Source of the DNA: Triops longicaudatus
Lineage: Eukaryota > Arthropoda > Branchiopoda > Notostraca > Triopsidae
DNA length: 64,000 nt
NCBI GenBank assembly: GCA_022885665.1
Contig: JAGQDJ010000017.1
Coordinates: 434,001 to 498,000, forward strand
Direction of reading: 5' to 3'
Shown: one piece after another, positions 61,278-64,000 of the stretch
How the letters are laid out: every line of letters starts with the position of its first letter
Numbering within the stretch: position 1 is the first letter of the stretch
Translations under genes and position numbers: made by a program
The notes under the pieces: model-generated
The model's database searches: none
What the model was told of the DNA's origin: nothing
The model's input: the letters and a program-made list of their open reading frames with translations, nothing else

Positions 61278-63473
61278 TCGCATCTTACGCACCAAATTTT
61301 CAAGTAGAATGTATACGTTTCATTATATGTGCATATATGTATTTTTATTTATCGTGAATATATATACAATGTGCATTATGTCTACAGTCGAAATGGATAC
61401 ACGAGGGACTGTAACAACACAAGGTTTCGAAGCTTTTTGTGTATTGAAGATCTCGGCCACGTACCAAAACGACGAGTCGGTGTTAGCTTACAAGTTTGTG
61501 TTGGCAGACCAGTTAGGCTTTTTGTATAACTCGGCTGGGATTTTGGCTGTTCCTGGTAAGCTTTTCGAAACAATTATTGTGTATGTGTTCTGAGGAGTTT
61601 GTTTACCAGTCAACGAACCTTTGGAGGATCCGGACCGCATTGAACTAAGAACACCTGGAGATGCCATTTTGGGAGCTGGACTGTACGAAAACCGACCACT
61701 GTTCTTTTCCATACGTCACGGTCTTGTTGTTTTGAAATCCGTCGGTGAACCCAAAGATGATTTAACGATTAGGTTAGTGTCTCTACTTTTTCTTTTCCTT
61801 ATTTATTAACTTTTGTAATACTAATGTTGCATGATTTACAGTTTCAATGACTCAGTGGCATTTGAACAAGCGAACAAGCTTTCTGACTCACTAATTAGTA
61901 CGCCCGGTCGTTCGACTGGAACTGCACCACCGGCAGAAGAAGTTGTAGATACCAAAGGCACGAAAACCTTGAAAGCCGCTTTTATACATTATTGCAAGAA
62001 AAATCAAGTACGTAAAATTAAAGACGAATTTTTCTTGGTTTATTTTATTTATTTTTTACTTGCATCTTATTTACTTACTTTATTTTTATTTATATGTGTT
62101 TTCATTACTAGGCTCAGTGCCAAAGTGTTTTACAAGAGTTATTTCCACCTCATTCAGTGAACAAAGGCACACTGGATTCTTTACTAGACAGACTCGTCGT
62201 TACACTAAGCCAAGAAATCATCGATGACTATCCAGCTTCTGATCAGCGCTGGACAGGCTCGATGCCTGCTGGTTATGAATCGACAGGATCGACGGTTTCT
62301 CTACTTATGCTACACCAGTTGGAAGATAAACAAAAGGCACATGATGTTTATCTCAACTTCTTGGTTCAGACGAACTTGTGGAGCGAGGTAATCTTTCTGG
62401 CTGGTACTTTTTTTTTTGCCATATTTTTTTTATTTCACCTCGCTCGTCGTCTCCTAGCTGACGCTTGTTACACAAAGACGCCTAACCCTCGCGACGACTT
62501 TCATTTTGGGTGAACACGCCGAGAAAATCCGCGCAGCAATTGCCCTAAGGGCATTACACGTGCCCAGTAGGACGATTATCGACGACGCGATCAAGCAGGT
62601 CTTACAGGGTCGTAATTTAGCTCCCACCGGGAAGCTAACGTACCAAGATCTCTTCTACCGAGAGGTAAAAAAACAGTCAGACTTAATAAATTTATAGTGT
62701 ATGATTTTTTCTAATAATAATTTTAAAAAATACTTCAATGGTCTTCAGGTGTCAGGTATTGGAGATATAATCCCTGCCTTAGTAGCCGTCGAAAAGGAGA
62801 ACTTGACTAACAACCAAACTCCATCAGAAATGGCTCATCTAATAACGTCCATCAATCAGATCATATTTGTAAGTATATTTAATCGATCTTGCATAAAATC
62901 TACTTTCTTAGCTATTGTTTTTTTAATACGACCGTAATAATCAATAATACTAGGAATTAGGTACTATTTTATTTTTTATTCTTTTTTAACGCTTAGTAAT
63001 TTTTTTATTATTTGCTTTTCTATTTTTATTTAAATTATGTTTATTATTTGGTTTTGGTATAGGGCATGCTGCAAGAAGCATTAGCGCATCGAACCAAGAA
63101 AAGCGAATTTTTCGAGCCCGGTGATGCTGTAAGTAATGCCGAATTTTGGCCCTGGACTGCCAGTGCCGGACCGAAAGGAATTCGACCGGCTCTATTAGCT
63201 CAGGTAATGATCAATTTTTCGCGCGCTCAAAAACCTTATTAATACGAGTCTATTCATATGAAATTGTTTAGTATAAAATTATCATCGAAAGTGGTGCCAT
63301 GGAAGTCGAAGACTTAACGTTGCGTAACACCTTGTGGCAACAACTCATGCAAATTGCAGACGTTTTATTGGATGGTTACAAGAAACACGCAGAAAGCTTA
63401 CAGGACACTCCCGCCTATGAAGCCTTAGTAAAGGAATATCACACCGAGCGAAGTCGATTAATCCAGCCTTTCC
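59825..63473 (+). CDS. Nucleoporin NUP133 (3' end outside window)
   Basis: A scaffold subunit of the Y-shaped Nup107-160 complex of the nuclear pore. Exons: 59825-59862, 59911-60053, 60131-60441, 60492-60707, 60768-60935, 61060-61189, 61388-61555, 61610-61772, 61842-62007, 62112-62387, 62458-62664, 62749-62868, 63063-63203 and 63272-63473. That is 816 residues so far, in phase. The N-terminal beta-propeller includes LSENGWAWFVCARHLIVWRF and PEGTARYWPSI. An amphipathic membrane-curvature sensor (ALPS-like) lies at about residues 212-229, LLGSFSRRMSSFIFGSMSS. The helical part begins with DDYPASDQRWTGS, LMLHQLEDKQKAHDVYLNFL and LGEHAEKIRAAIAL. The last exon ends in phase 1 at a GTAAGT donor. No continuation was found in the final 527 bp, so the C-terminal domain must lie to the right. 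The tiny first exon (MDRKSFAKAGFKG) is supported by phase. Confidence 0.95.
61193..61276. repeat. (AAT)n microsatellite in a NUP133 intron
   Basis: About 84 bp of AAT/TAA repeat that starts within 5 bp of the splice donor at 61190, in the 198-bp intron 61190-61387. Confidence 0.95.
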
Positions 63474-64000
63474 GTAAGTAACCCTTCTTCGCTTTTTCTA
63501 GTCTCTTTGACCATTAAATATGTGTACACTTATTTAAATAAATTTTAACTTTCTTATACAATAAGTTTACGCTAGCATACATTCAATAAACCTAGAACGT
63601 CAAGAAGAGGAAAGTTAATGTGGAGTTTTGTGTCTGATATTTCTTGTGTAAATTAGCATCGTTTTCCAAGTGGTGCACTACCAACTTGTTTTTCAAACGT
63701 GCCGGTTTTCTAGGTTATTTAACATTTGCAAGGAGGCAGTGAGTTTTTTCTTTCTTTCTAAGAGATCAGCTCAGAAATAACTGCAACATTCCTTTCGCTT
63801 GAAGAACTTATTGACTACAAAACGCCGCGAACGTTCCATCAGAAGACGCCGGTTATCGTTTTGTCGTATTTTTTTTTTACAAAACATTAGGGTCGCTGGG
63901 TGTAAAAGTATCAAATTTATTCTTTCTGAGCTTAGGCAAGAAAAACTAATGCTGTAGTGTCGCGTTTCGAGTTCAGAGCCATGCATTCCTGAGCTAATCA
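63474..64000. other. Right-edge stretch, NUP133 intron
   Basis: No recognisable exon of the NUP133 C-terminal domain. A possible acceptor at 63713 would give a short non-homologous end and was not used. Confidence 0.5.

Noticed and set aside
63713..63740. Possible next NUP133 exon after an AG near 63713
   Set aside because: The translation does not resemble the NUP133 helical domain and stops after a few codons.

Overview
The window is nuclear DNA of an invertebrate animal. Genes are split by spliceosomal introns (mostly about 45-120 bp, a few of kilobase size) with GT-AG borders, and the proteins are ordinary metazoan families. AT-rich spacers carry (AAT)n microsatellites and small TA-flanked terminal-inverted-repeat elements. 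A tandem pair of DEG/ENaC channels, a Schlafen-like gene and an Rh-type ammonium transporter suggest a protostome, perhaps an ecdysozoan. I cannot fix the phylum from sequence alone.

Left part (1-31.7 kb): the 3' part of an Rh ammonium transporter (+, 334-2131) converges on a Schlafen/AlbA_2 gene (-, 2261-4351). Divergent from that is an RPUSD2 pseudouridine synthase (+, 5319-27159) with a 9.8-kb intron. It converges on an SHCBP1/nessun dorma homologue (-, 27854-30152). SHCBP1 shares a 447-bp divergent promoter with GINS1/PSF1 (+, 30600-31682), linking cytokinesis and replication genes.

Middle (31.7-54 kb): mostly gene-poor. It holds a 247-codon reading frame at 38454-39197 with a BH3 death motif and a hydrophobic C-terminal segment, resembling Bmf/Bim. 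This is the most interesting locus. Next come two tandem, same-strand DEG/ENaC channel genes (-, 40557-43063 and 43387-46219). About 7.9 kb follows in which I find no supported gene.

Right part (54-64 kb): DNA polymerase eta (+, 54094-56694) converges on a secreted trypsin-like serine protease (-, 56789-58691). The protease is divergent from NUP133 (+, from 59825), which runs off the right edge.

The exon chains of RPUSD2, SHCBP1, GINS1, both DEG/ENaC genes, POLH and the protease keep phase at every junction and give whole-codon totals (532, 582, 194, 497, 504, 658 and 274 residues). These models are therefore well supported. All exon borders come from reading phase, splice signals and remembered family features; no transcript or database evidence was available.
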